Numbered from the stretch's first letter, positions 7,441 through 15,234 are shown. The stretch is DNA of 25,712 nucleotides from an uncultured Collinsella sp. (GCA_937969105.1 CALBUZ010000078.1:1-25712), one strand, 5' to 3'. The notes: a model not told the origin generated them from the letters alone. Program-made: numbers and translations.

Positions 7441-8061
7441 TTAGGCCATACGGATGGCGACGAGACCATTCTTGGCACCCGGGACAGCGCCCTTGACCAA
7501 GATGAGGTTCTGCTCGGCATCGATGCGGACAACGGAAAGGTTCTTGACGGTAACGCGCTCGTTACCCATGTGACCGGCCATCTTGACGCCCTTGAGGACG
7601 CGCGCAGGATAGGCGCACTGACCGATAGAACCGGGGTGACGCTGGAAGTGAGAACCATGCGTCATAGGACCGCGGCGCTGACCCCAGCGCTTGATGCGAC
7701 CCTGGAAGCCCTTACCCTTGGAGGTACCGATGACGTCGACCTTCTCGACATCAGCGAAATCAGCGACGGTGACGACCTCGCCGACCTTGTGCTCCTCGCC
7801 GTTCTCGACGCGGACCTCACGAAGGAAACGGACAGGCTCGACGCCAGCCTTGGCGAAGTGGCCAGCCATGGGCTTGTTCACGTTCTTGGCCTTGATGTCG
7901 CCGAAACCGATCTGGACGGCGTCATAGCCGTCGGTTGCCTGAGTTTTAACCTGCGAGACAGCGCAGGGGCCAGCCTGGATGACCGTGACGGGAACGACGT
8001 TGTCGTCCTCGTCCCAAACCTGGGTCATGCCAATCTTGCGGCCGAGAATCATGCTGATCAA
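7441..8061 (-). CDS. rplC: 50S ribosomal protein L3
   Basis: L3 is an early-assembly 50S protein whose loop reaches the peptidyl transferase centre. The 206 residues have [10 protein letters not shown] at 5-14 and the central [12 protein letters not shown] region. I chose the TTG at 8061-8059. It gives M-I-S-M before I-L-G-R, like the four residues seen in Bacillus L3, and a GGGA lies about seven bases before it. An ATG at 8052 is possible but would be 16 bases from that site. rplC is the first gene of this operon, whereas rpsJ normally precedes it. Its ribosome site is inside a hairpin. Confidence 0.97.
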   Translation of the reverse strand: MISMILGRKIGMTQVWDEDDNVVPVTVIQAGPCAVSQVKTQATDGYDAVQIGFGDIKAKNVNKPMAGHFAKAGVEPVRFLREVRVENGEEHKVGEVVTVADFADVEKVDVIGTSKGKGFQGRIKRWGQRRGPMTHGSHFQRHPGSIGQCAYPARVLKGVKMAGHMGNERVTVKNLSVVRIDAEQNLILVKGAVPGAKNGLVAIRMA

Positions 8062-8068
8062 GATATGA

Positions 8069-8093
8069 TCCCAACTCTCGCGTGGTCTTGGGA
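8069..8093 (-). promoter_or_regulatory. Hairpin covering the rplC ribosome-binding site
   Basis: TCCCAA at 8069-8074 pairs with TTGGGA at 8088-8093 around a 13-base loop. On the minus-strand mRNA the arm nearer the start contains the GGGA that should recruit ribosomes to the TTG start, so folding would hide it. This resembles translational control of an r-protein operon, but the regulator is not evident. Confidence 0.45.
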
Positions 8094-8244
8094 CAATGCG
8101 TACACCACCGAGCGTACGCCCCTAGAGGACCACTACTTACACGACGTGCTCCCCAGCCTTGTATTGCGTCCGGACTACCTGACAACCCTATTAAGCAGGC
8201 ATTTTGTCCAGCCAGAATACTCCCCTGGTTACACACAGTTGTTT

Positions 8245-8269
8245 AGTATACACGGCTGCGGGCGTATCC
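8245..8269 (-). promoter_or_regulatory. Copy of a motif shared by ribosomal operon upstream regions (rplC copy)
   Basis: This 25-base block agrees with 6380-6404 at 21 positions, and 16 of its last 19 bases agree with 25530-25548. On the minus strand it ends in TATACT, which resembles a -10 box, but no convincing -35 box stands 16-18 bases before it. It lies about 185 bases upstream of the rplC start. Confidence 0.45.
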
Positions 8270-8320
8270 ATCGAGATTCATATTTCACTCACATTGTTTA
8301 CGCAGGTAAAGTGCGTGGCA

Positions 8321-8485
8321 CGTCTCCCGAGCTTTGGCGGAGGGGCGGGGCCGAGAGTAGTTAAGGTTGCTGCTCTACAGTCCTGCTCACGACGGAGAGC
8401 ACATTAAGTGATCTCCTGTTCGTGCGGAACTCGCGACAACCTTAACTACTCTCGGCCCCGCCCCTCCGCCAAAGCTCGGGAGACG
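8321..8485. repeat. 165-base element with perfect 49-bp inverted arms
   Basis: The 49 bases at 8321-8369 are the exact reverse complement of 8437-8485, with no mismatch. Between them lie 67 bases that form their own hairpins. The element fills most of the space between the histidine phosphatase stop (8521) and the leader of rplC. It contains no convincing reading frame. It could form a very long RNA hairpin or a DNA cruciform. No T-run follows either arm, so a plain terminator role is not supported. Confidence 0.9.
8367..8437. repeat. Core of the inverted-repeat element, copy A
   Basis: This 71-base stretch aligns without gaps to 25642-25712, with 64 identical positions. The outer 20 bases on the left and the last 17 on the right are invariant. 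The inside folds into a nine-position stem (8394-8402 with 8408-8416) with loop ATTAA. Several differences from copy B preserve pairing. The flanking arms differ between copies. Confidence 0.8.
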
Positions 8486-8520
8486 ACACGTTGATGTCTG
8501 CTAAACCTTGCTCGCTCAGG

Positions 8521-9147
8521 CTAATGACTTTGTTGGGGGTCCACTATTTGCTGGAGGGTGAACTTGCATTGCATTGGCTCGCCTTCTGCTTGTGGCTTTG
8601 CCTCATCGAAATCGAAGATCATGATGGCGCAGTTGGGGAGTTTTCTTGGGAGCTCAAAGTCCTCTGGGGCTGCAGCCTTGATAAATTGGCGGCTGGCGCT
8701 GCCGTGGCTTACTGCTAGAAGGGTTTCGATACCATCGGCGCCCATGATATTGGTGAGAGTGTCTACCATGCGCTCTTGCAACGCTTTGCTTCCCTCTCCT
8801 CCAAAGGGGACCAGATCTTCGCCTGGATCCCAGACGTCGGTGGGCAGCGCGTCGTGCGGACCTTCCTCGAAGGTTCCATAGCAGCGCTCGATGATGCCTT
8901 CGCAGGGCTCGACTGCCGCGTCCGGGCCAAGGAGTTCGCATGCAACGAGACTAGCGGTGTCCATGGCTCGACCTAAGGGTGATGAGGCCACTTTGTCGGG
9001 AACGACGTTGTGGGCTTTGAGCCATGCGGCTGCCATCCCGGCTTGCTGACGGCCCAAATCGGTGAGCGGTGAATCACAGCGACCCTGGACCAGCTTTTTG
9101 ACGTTGAATTCCGTCTGGCCATGACGGAGTAGATATAGACGCTTCAT
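8521..9147 (-). CDS. Histidine phosphatase family protein (phosphoglycerate mutase-like)
   Basis: The 208-residue cytoplasmic protein belongs to the histidine phosphatase superfamily. The catalytic R-H-G is at 8-10, within L-L-R-H-G-Q-T-E-F-N. The supporting arginine is R60 in S-S-P-L-G-R, the likely acid is E87, and the second histidine is H148 in V-S-H-G-S. The family includes cofactor-dependent phosphoglycerate mutases, alpha-ribazole phosphatases and broad phosphatases; the size and motifs fit a small phosphatase rather than a glycolytic GpmA. An AAGGGGAG site precedes the ATG. It lies 39 bases after the cation transporter, so the two are probably cotranscribed. The substrate is unknown. 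Confidence 0.9.
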   Translation of the reverse strand: MKRLYLLRHGQTEFNVKKLVQGRCDSPLTDLGRQQAGMAAAWLKAHNVVPDKVASSPLGRAMDTASLVACELLGPDAAVEPCEGIIERCYGTFEEGPHDALPTDVWDPGEDLVPFGGEGSKALQERMVDTLTNIMGADGIETLLAVSHGSASRQFIKAAAPEDFELPRKLPNCAIMIFDFDEAKPQAEGEPMQCKFTLQQIVDPQQSH

Positions 9148-9186
9148 GCTCTCCCCTTCTGCTTCAGTTACCTTGCCGGCACAGCC

Positions 9187-10341
9187 CTACTCGTGGGTAT
9201 GGCCTACGTAGTCTTCGTCGATCGTGATCTTGGCAATCGACTTGGGGTATTCCGATTCGACCCTCTGGGCCAACGCGTGTTTGAGCTCATCGGCATCCAT
9301 GCCCAAATCCGAGGGGCGCACGCAATCGAAAATCACATTGGTGTGCGTAGGACCCGGCACACAGCGCAGGTCATGAATCGAGAGGCGGCTATCGATCTGG
9401 TGGGCCATGGCGTTAATGCGCAAACGCATGCTTGCCACCTTGGGATCGTCGGTCACGATGGGATCGTAATGGAGCGTGACAATCATGCCGTCTTCGTTCC
9501 TAAACGCCTGCTCAATATTGTCGAGCGTGTCGTGACTTTCTAGCGGGCTGGCCTCGGCTGCCATCTCGGCGTGTGCGCTTGCGAACTTCCTGCCCGGGCC
9601 GTAGTCGTGAACCATCAGATCGTGAACGCCCAAAACGCCGGGATAGCTCATGATCTTGTCTCGAATGTGCTTGACCAGCTTAGGATCGGGCGACTGGCCC
9701 AAAAGCGGGCTCACCGTATCTTGAATAAGTTCAAGGCCGCTCCAGCCAATATAGGCGCCAACGGCAAGGCCAACCCATGCGTCAAGATTGATGTGCGTCA
9801 CCTGCGAAACAATCGCACATGCCAGCACGGCGCCTGTGGCAAGGACATCGTTCTTGGAATCCTGCGCGGTCGCATGCAGCGTCTCGGACTCGATACGATC
9901 GCCGAGCTTTTGGTTGAGGGCCGCCATCCAGAGCTTTACGACCATCGAAAGCGCCAGGACTGCCACCAGGGCAAGCGAGAACTCGACAGGTTCGGGGTGG
10001 ATGATGCGCTCAACCGAGGACTTCACCAGCTCAACGCCGATCAGCAGCACGAGCGCCGCCACGACCAGACCCGAGAGATACTCGTAGCGGCCATGTCCGT
10101 AAGGATGCTCGGGGTCCGCCGGCTTGCTCGCAAGTTTAAAGCCCAGCACGCTCACAATGTTTGAGCTGGCATCGGACAGGTTGTTCATGGCATCCGCCAC
10201 GATCGAAACCGATCCCGACAGCACGCCAATTGCGCCCTTCGCAGCGCATAGTGCCACATTGGCGAGAATACACACCACGCCCGTCAACGTGCCCACGCGC
10301 GCACGGTCGCCCTGCGCACGCTTAACAATCCACTCGACCAT
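9187..10341 (-). CDS. Cation diffusion facilitator, probable Mn2+/Fe2+ exporter
   Basis: This 384-residue membrane protein has the six-helix CDF domain in residues 1-215 and a long cytoplasmic C-terminal domain. The metal site reads N53-x-x-x-D57 in helix 2 and D161-x-x-x-D165 in helix 5. Zinc exporters of the family usually have histidine at one or both sites; an N-D/D-D set is known from manganese exporters such as MntE. The conserved H-P-Y-G-H-G-R segment is at 79-85. The length exceeds the usual 300 residues because of the C-terminal part. It follows a terminator at 10421-10453, so it should have its own promoter. Metal specificity is inference from the motif. Confidence 0.88.
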   Translation of the reverse strand: MVEWIVKRAQGDRARVGTLTGVVCILANVALCAAKGAIGVLSGSVSIVADAMNNLSDASSNIVSVLGFKLASKPADPEHPYGHGRYEYLSGLVVAALVLLIGVELVKSSVERIIHPEPVEFSLALVAVLALSMVVKLWMAALNQKLGDRIESETLHATAQDSKNDVLATGAVLACAIVSQVTHINLDAWVGLAVGAYIGWSGLELIQDTVSPLLGQSPDPKLVKHIRDKIMSYPGVLGVHDLMVHDYGPGRKFASAHAEMAAEASPLESHDTLDNIEQAFRNEDGMIVTLHYDPIVTDDPKVASMRLRINAMAHQIDSRLSIHDLRCVPGPTHTNVIFDCVRPSDLGMDADELKHALAQRVESEYPKSIAKITIDEDYVGHTHE

Positions 10342-10420
10342 CTACATCCGCCCCCACGGTGCTATCTATATATCTATTGCTCAAACGGATTGTAGTGTAG
10401 CCACTTTGCCCCACAGATAC

Positions 10421-10453
10421 AAAAAGGCCGCAACCCACACGGGCCACGGCCTT
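10421..10453 (-). terminator. Intrinsic terminator downstream of the fatty acid/EIIC operon
   Basis: AAGGCCG at 10424-10430 pairs with CGGCCTT at 10447-10453. An inner CCC/GGG pair (10434-10436, 10441-10443) extends the structure. On the minus strand five T follow the stem. It starts 39 bases after the EIIC stop and separates that operon from the cation transporter gene. Confidence 0.85.
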
Positions 10454-10491
10454 AGAATGTGGCAAAGGAATCGTCCTTGCGTCGCACAGGT

Positions 10492-11706
10492 TTACGCGCT
10501 TGCTTCGGCCACGCTCTTCGAGGTTTCGGGTGAATCGGCCCCGTCTTCTGCCGCCTGTCCCTGCGCCGGCACCACGCCAAAGCAGTAGCTCAGCGCCGCA
10601 GACACCGCAAATGCCACACCGCCGGCAACGCAGCACCACAGCAGGTTCGAGATGCCGCCCGTGGCAAAGCCAATGACCATAAGGACATTCGTCATGCCGA
10701 TGGTATAGGCCGTAACGTGGCCCACGGCCGCAACAAGGCCTCCGACGGCGCCGCCAATGGCCATGCACGTCAGGCACCTGCCATATTTAAAGCCGCAACC
10801 GTACAGTGCCGGCTCGCTTACGCCGCCAAGAATACCCGAGATTGAATAGCCCAGCATGAGTGCCTTCTCGTCCTTATCCGCAACGCGGAGCGACGCGCCA
10901 AAGGGCATGCCCCAAACGGCGAACGTCGCCATCGTCGCGGCGATCAGGATGCACGAATCCGTTCCCACACTCATAAACTGAGCATAGGCAAGCGATAGGA
11001 CAACGTTGCTGACGCCTGCAATCTTAAGAAACTCCCAACCCGCGGCAAGCCCCATGAGCGTGAGCAGCGACACGATGCCACCGGAATTGCCAAGCATAAA
11101 CATAAGCTGGCCCAACAGCATGCCCAGATAGCTGCCCGCCGGCGCCGTGATACACAGCGAAACCGGAACCATGACAAGCATGGTTGTAAACGGAACAAAC
11201 GAAAACGCCACAGCCTTAGGGATAACGCGCTTAAAGAAACACTCCACTCGCCATAGCACGGGCACCGAGATGAGAACCGGAATAACAGTCGTCGTGTAAT
11301 CGTTGACCGGCGCGGGAAGCAGACCATACACGGAAGTCATCGATGCCCCCGTCGTTGATGCGGCATCGACGAGCTTAAGCAGATCGGGCGCAATCAATAC
11401 GCCGCCCAGCATCATGCCTAGCTGCTCCGAGCAACCGAGCTGGCGGGCGGCCGCCCAACCAAGATAAATGGGCAAAAAGTAGTAGCCGGCGTTATAGAGC
11501 CAACTGTAGAACAGGCGATAGATTTCGGAATCGGCAGACCACAGGCCCAGCATGCCTTCGCCCATAATGACGGCGACGGTGCGGAACAACGCCGCGCAGA
11601 CAATAAACGGCAGCGCCGACATCATGCTTTTGGACAGATAGTCCACCACGGCCATGGCGTTTGATGAAACCGTCGTTGAAAACGAGGTGTTAGAAACTTG
11701 TGACAT
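10492..11706 (-). CDS. Orphan PTS EIIC permease (glucose/beta-glucoside superfamily)
   Basis: The 404-residue integral membrane protein is an EIIC domain on its own, with about ten hydrophobic segments between residues 28 and 378. Family marks are P-V-N-D-Y-T-T-T-V-I-P-V-L at 133-145 and the sugar-binding G-G-V-S-E-P-A-L-Y-G at 294-303, with E298 as the likely key residue. No EIIB or EIIA domain is fused, and none is encoded nearby, so phosphate must come from partners elsewhere. The ATG at 11706 follows GGGAAAGG by six bases; longer in-frame starts run into accDA and are not credible. The gene begins 40 bases after accDA with no terminator between, so it is probably part of the fatty acid operon. 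The sugar is unknown. Confidence 0.88.
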   Translation of the reverse strand: MSQVSNTSFSTTVSSNAMAVVDYLSKSMMSALPFIVCAALFRTVAVIMGEGMLGLWSADSEIYRLFYSWLYNAGYYFLPIYLGWAAARQLGCSEQLGMMLGGVLIAPDLLKLVDAASTTGASMTSVYGLLPAPVNDYTTTVIPVLISVPVLWRVECFFKRVIPKAVAFSFVPFTTMLVMVPVSLCITAPAGSYLGMLLGQLMFMLGNSGGIVSLLTLMGLAAGWEFLKIAGVSNVVLSLAYAQFMSVGTDSCILIAATMATFAVWGMPFGASLRVADKDEKALMLGYSISGILGGVSEPALYGCGFKYGRCLTCMAIGGAVGGLVAAVGHVTAYTIGMTNVLMVIGFATGGISNLLWCCVAGGVAFAVSAALSYCFGVVPAQGQAAEDGADSPETSKSVAEASA

Positions 11707-11722
11707 GGAACGCCTTTCCCAA

Positions 11723-11751
11723 TGTGACATGCGGACTGTCCCTTTGTCACA
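11723..11751. repeat. Short inverted repeat across the accDA stop
   Basis: TGTGACA at 11723-11729 and TGTCACA at 11745-11751 are exact reverse complements around 15 bases. The accDA stop codon (11749-11747) lies in one arm, and the other arm is just upstream of the EIIC ribosome site. The inner bases contain GGACTGTCC, itself an odd palindrome. It may tune coupling between the two genes or be a REP-like repeat. Confidence 0.4.
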
Positions 11752-13471
11752 TCGTGCGATACTGACCGATTGCGCGGTACTTTTGGTAGCGGAGGTTTGT
11801 GAGAGTCGCGTCGTCGAGACGCCCAAGCGTATCGAAGGCATCAAATGCCGAGGACATGACGGCACCGGCGATCTCCTCATGCGACAGGCCCCTATCGTCA
11901 ACAATGCCGTCGATGATGCCGAGCGCCAGCAAATCGGGGGCCGTGAGCTTAAGCGCCTCGGCGGCCTCATTCGCGCGCTCGGTATCCTTCCACAAGATCG
12001 ACGCACAGGCCTCGGGGCTCACGACCGAATAGGCCGAGCTCGAGAGCATCAGGATGCGGTCGGCCACGGACAGCGCCAGCGCGCCACCAGAGCCGCCCTC
12101 GCCTGTCACCACCGAGACAATCGGCGTCTTAAGGCCGCTCATCTCCATGAGGTTCTGGGCAATCGCCTCACCCTGGCCGCGTTCCTCGGCACCGATGCCG
12201 CAAAACGCGCCCGAAGTATCGACCAGGCACAGAACCGGTCGACCAAACTTTTCGGCCTGGCGCATAAGGCGACGCGCTTTGCGGTAGCCCTCGGGATGTG
12301 CCATACCAAAGTTGCGACGCATGCGCTCTTTGGTCGTGGTGCCGCGCTCGACGGCGATAACCGTCACGGGTCGCCCGTCTTTCCAGCCAATGCCAGCCAC
12401 CACAGCAGCGTCGTCGCCAAAGTAGCGGTCGCCGTGCAGCTCCACAAATCCATCCAGGCCCAGCGAGATCATCTCGCCTGCCGTGGCGCGATCTGCCGAG
12501 CGAGTCTGCTTGACAATCTCGAGCGCCGTTTTTGGTGCGGCCGCGCGCTTGAACAAGTGTCCCAGCTTTTTGCCGCGGCGACCCGTATGCACGATCTCAT
12601 GCGGTGCCCCCAGGCCGGGCGCGTGCCCTTCGTGCAGCGCCAGCAGCTCGCCTACCGTGAGCGCAATCTCGCCACGCGGAACAACGGCATCGCAAAAGCC
12701 GTGCTCCAGCAAAAACTCGGAGCGCTGGAATCCCTTGGGCAGGCGCTTGTGCATGTTCTGCTCGATCACGCGCGGGCCGGCAAATGCTGTCAGGGCATCG
12801 GGCTCGGCCAGGATAATGTCGCCCTCCATGGCAAAACTCGCGGTTACGCCTCCGGTCGTGGGGTCGGTGAGCACCGTGATATACAGGCCGCCCGCCTCGC
12901 TGTGGCGCCTAACCGCCGCAGAAATCTTGGCCATCTGCATAAGCGATGTCACACCCTCTTGCATGCGCGCACCGCCCGAAACGGTAAAGCCGACAACTGG
13001 CAATCCCAGCTCGGTCGCTCGCTCAAATGTGCGACAGATCTTCTCGCCCACCACGGAACCCATCGAGCCCATCATAAAGTTGGCGTCCATAAAGAAGAGC
13101 GCCGTATCGTAACCGCAGATTTTGCCTCTGCCGCACACAACGGCATCGCGCTCGCCCGAACGCTCGCTCACGCTCTTGAGCTTGTCGGCATAGCCGGGAA
13201 ACAAGAGGAAATCCTCCGACGCCAGATTGGCATCCCATTCCTCAAACGTGCCCTCGTCGACCGTCATGCGCATACGGTCGCGCCCGCTCACGCGAAAGTG
13301 CTTGCCGCAACGAGGGCAGACGTCGAGGTTGTCGTGCAGGCGCGCCTCATCGATCACGCGGCGGCACTCCGGGCACTTGATAAACACGTGACGCGCGGGA
13401 AACTCGGCGCACGACTCGGTTATCGGCCCCTCAAGGACATTGACCGTCTTCGCTTTTCTATTCATCAGCAT
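11747..13471 (-). CDS. accDA: Acetyl-CoA carboxylase carboxyltransferase, fused beta-alpha subunits
   Basis: The product transfers the carboxyl group from biotin-AccB to acetyl-CoA, making malonyl-CoA. Its 574 residues join AccD and AccA in one chain. Residues 30-280 are the beta part, with a zinc ribbon of C33/C36 and C52/C55 and the G-G-A-R-M-Q-E-G motif. Residues from about 310 are the alpha part, with L-H-G-D-R-Y-F-G-D-D and G-E-G-G-S-G-G-A-L-A. E. coli encodes the two as separate proteins of about 300 residues each. The ATG at 13471 overlaps the accC stop by 14 bases; a second ATG at 13465 is an alternative. The gene closes the acc block of the operon. Confidence 0.96.
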   Translation of the reverse strand: MLMNRKAKTVNVLEGPITESCAEFPARHVFIKCPECRRVIDEARLHDNLDVCPRCGKHFRVSGRDRMRMTVDEGTFEEWDANLASEDFLLFPGYADKLKSVSERSGERDAVVCGRGKICGYDTALFFMDANFMMGSMGSVVGEKICRTFERATELGLPVVGFTVSGGARMQEGVTSLMQMAKISAAVRRHSEAGGLYITVLTDPTTGGVTASFAMEGDIILAEPDALTAFAGPRVIEQNMHKRLPKGFQRSEFLLEHGFCDAVVPRGEIALTVGELLALHEGHAPGLGAPHEIVHTGRRGKKLGHLFKRAAAPKTALEIVKQTRSADRATAGEMISLGLDGFVELHGDRYFGDDAAVVAGIGWKDGRPVTVIAVERGTTTKERMRRNFGMAHPEGYRKARRLMRQAEKFGRPVLCLVDTSGAFCGIGAEERGQGEAIAQNLMEMSGLKTPIVSVVTGEGGSGGALALSVADRILMLSSSAYSVVSPEACASILWKDTERANEAAEALKLTAPDLLALGIIDGIVDDRGLSHEEIAGAVMSSAFDAFDTLGRLDDATLTNLRYQKYRAIGQYRTM

Positions 13472-14801
13472 AGAGATGCCCCATCAGATCGGTGTGATAC
13501 ATGCCCGACAAGAACTCGTCGTTTGCCAGCACGTCGAGCTGAAGCTCGCTGTTTTCGCTCACGCCCTCAATCACGAGCTCGCCCAGGGCCGAGCGCATCT
13601 TGCGAATGGCGCCGTCACGCGTGGGCGCACACACGATGAGCTTGCCGAGCATGGAGTCGTAGTACGGCGGAACGTTCGCACCGGTAAACATGGCGGAATC
13701 CCAGCGCACGCGCGGACCGCCCGGCACACGCAACGCGGTGACCGTTCCGCATGACGGCAGAAAGTCCGGCGTTTCGGCATTGATGCGGCACTCCATGGCG
13801 TGGTTGCGGACCGGCATGTCCTCCTGCTCAAAGGGCAGAGGCTGGCCGGCCGCCACGCGCAGCTGCCACTTGACCAAGTCGGTATCGGTCACAAACTCCG
13901 TAACCGGATGCTCCACCTGCAAGCGCGTGTTCATTTCCATAAAGTAGAAATTGCCGTCGTCCGAATACAGGAACTCGATGGTACCGGCTCCTTCGTAGCC
14001 GACGGCACGCGCCAGGTCACGCGCTGCCTTGTGCATGCGAGCACGAATGCCGTCGTGTCCGTCGAGGCACGGCGCGGGGCTCTCCTCGATCAGCTTTTGG
14101 TTGCGGCGCTGCACCGAGCACTCGCGCTCGCCGAGCGAAAACACATGACCCTGCTTATCGGCCATAATCTGCACCTCGACGTGGTGCGCCGGCGCGACGA
14201 ACTTCTCCATGTAGCACCCGCCGTCGCCAAAAACGGCCTCTCCCTCGGCACGCGCTTCAATAAAGGCCTTTGCCGCATCTTCCACGCGCTCGACCTTGCG
14301 AATGCCGCGACCGCCACCGCCTGCACGCGCCTTAATTAGCACGGGGCAGCCAATGCGCTCGGCCTCGGCCGTCGCCTCCTCGGGACTTTTGAGCAAATCG
14401 CAACCCGGTACGATGGGCACGCCCGCGGCGGCAGCCGTTCGACGTGCGGCATCTTTGTCGCCCATGCTGTCGATGACCTCGGCCGAGGGACCGACAAACG
14501 CCAGGCCATACTTGTCGCAGTCGCGCACGAAGCTCGCCTTCTCGGAGAAAAAGCCGTAGCCGGGATGAATGGCCTTGGCGCCCGACTTTACCGCACAGGT
14601 GAGCACGGCATCATCGTTGAGGTAGCTCTCGGCAAGACGCGGGCCGCCGATGCAGTACGCCTCGTCGGCAAGCTGCACGTGCAGTGCTTCCGCATCGGCC
14701 GTGGAATAAACGGCGACGGTCTTGATGCCCATATCGCGGCACGCGCGGATAACACGGACCGCGACTTCGCCTCGGTTGGCGATGAGCACTTTGTCGAACA
14801 T
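13458..14801 (-). CDS. accC: Acetyl-CoA carboxylase, biotin carboxylase subunit
   Basis: AccC carboxylates the biotin on AccB with ATP and bicarbonate. The 447 residues start at the ATG at 14801 with the canonical M-F-D-K-V-L-I-A-N-R-G-E. The ATP-grasp glycine loop G-G-G-G-R-G is at 161-166, H-P-G-Y-G-F-F-S-E at 79-87, and the E-M-N-T-R-L-Q-V-E-H-P-V-T-E segment in the C-terminal half. The length equals the usual 445-450. An AAGGAAGG site lies four bases before the start. Upstream in-frame sequence to 15020 lies in fabZ and is not part of the protein. Confidence 0.97.
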   Translation of the reverse strand: MFDKVLIANRGEVAVRVIRACRDMGIKTVAVYSTADAEALHVQLADEAYCIGGPRLAESYLNDDAVLTCAVKSGAKAIHPGYGFFSEKASFVRDCDKYGLAFVGPSAEVIDSMGDKDAARRTAAAAGVPIVPGCDLLKSPEEATAEAERIGCPVLIKARAGGGGRGIRKVERVEDAAKAFIEARAEGEAVFGDGGCYMEKFVAPAHHVEVQIMADKQGHVFSLGERECSVQRRNQKLIEESPAPCLDGHDGIRARMHKAARDLARAVGYEGAGTIEFLYSDDGNFYFMEMNTRLQVEHPVTEFVTDTDLVKWQLRVAAGQPLPFEQEDMPVRNHAMECRINAETPDFLPSCGTVTALRVPGGPRVRWDSAMFTGANVPPYYDSMLGKLIVCAPTRDGAIRKMRSALGELVIEGVSENSELQLDVLANDEFLSGMYHTDLMGHLYADE

Positions 14802-14811
14802 GAAGCCTTCC

Positions 14812-15234
14812 TTAACTTTCGTGCATGAGTGCAAAAGACATATCGGCGCGGCAGCAAACCTCACCGTTGACGCTCGCAATACCCGTCGCAAAGCGGAACG
14901 GCCCGCGCGCACGCGTGATGGAGCACACCAGATCCACCGTGTCGCCCGGGCGCACCGGACGCTTAAAGCGCACCTTGTCCAGACTCGTGTAGAACGGCGT
15001 CGCGCCGCGCGCCTCCTCATCGCCCATCAGCAGCACGCAGCAGTTCTGGGCGAGCATCTCGCACTGAATCACGCCGGGGACGACCGGGTTTCCCGGAAAA
15101 TGCCCCTGCAAAAAGTACTCGTCGCCCGTAATCGTGATCTTGCCGTGGGCCTCATCGCCCACCAGCTCGGCCTCGTCGAGCAAAAGCATCGGCTCGCGAT
15201 GCGGTAACAGTTCTTTAAGCTCTTCTTTGTTCAT
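14812..15234 (-). CDS. fabZ: (3R)-hydroxyacyl-ACP dehydratase FabZ
   Basis: FabZ dehydrates 3-hydroxyacyl-ACP to trans-2-enoyl-ACP in the elongation cycle. The 140 residues form one hot-dog fold. They include L-P-H-R-E-P-M-L-L-L-D near the N-terminus and the catalytic loop G-H-F-P-G-N-P-V-V-P-G-V, with the conserved glutamate a few residues later in Q-C-E-M-L-A-Q. The ATG at 15234 has AGGTGA in front; a GTG three codons upstream is less likely. It sits between accB and accC, as in streptococcal fab clusters. No FabA- or FabM-like isomerase is encoded in the window. Confidence 0.96.
   Translation of the reverse strand: MNKEELKELLPHREPMLLLDEAELVGDEAHGKITITGDEYFLQGHFPGNPVVPGVIQCEMLAQNCCVLLMGDEEARGATPFYTSLDKVRFKRPVRPGDTVDLVCSITRARGPFRFATGIASVNGEVCCRADMSFALMHES

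Noticed and set aside
7946..8236. A minus-strand open frame of 96 codons across the rplC start region
   Set aside because: It overlaps the rplC leader and coding start in another frame, has no ribosome site and resembles nothing known.
8245..8273. A standard promoter for rplC using TATACT as the -10 box
   Set aside because: No hexamer at 16-18 bases upstream resembles TTGACA (best about three of six), so I list the site only as a shared motif.
8321..8485. The inverted repeat as an integron attC site
   Set aside because: attC sites need RYYYAAC at the 5' end and GTTRRRY at the 3' end. Here GTTAAGG precedes CCTTAAC, the opposite order, and no integrase is present.
8321..8485. The inverted repeat as a simple intrinsic terminator for the phosphatase gene
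   Set aside because: The arms are far longer than a terminator stem, no T-run follows on either strand, and the core is conserved in a second location.
11654..13639. A 661-codon plus-strand open frame opposite accDA
   Set aside because: It is an antisense shadow of a clearly conserved enzyme gene, with no ribosome site and no recognisable domain.
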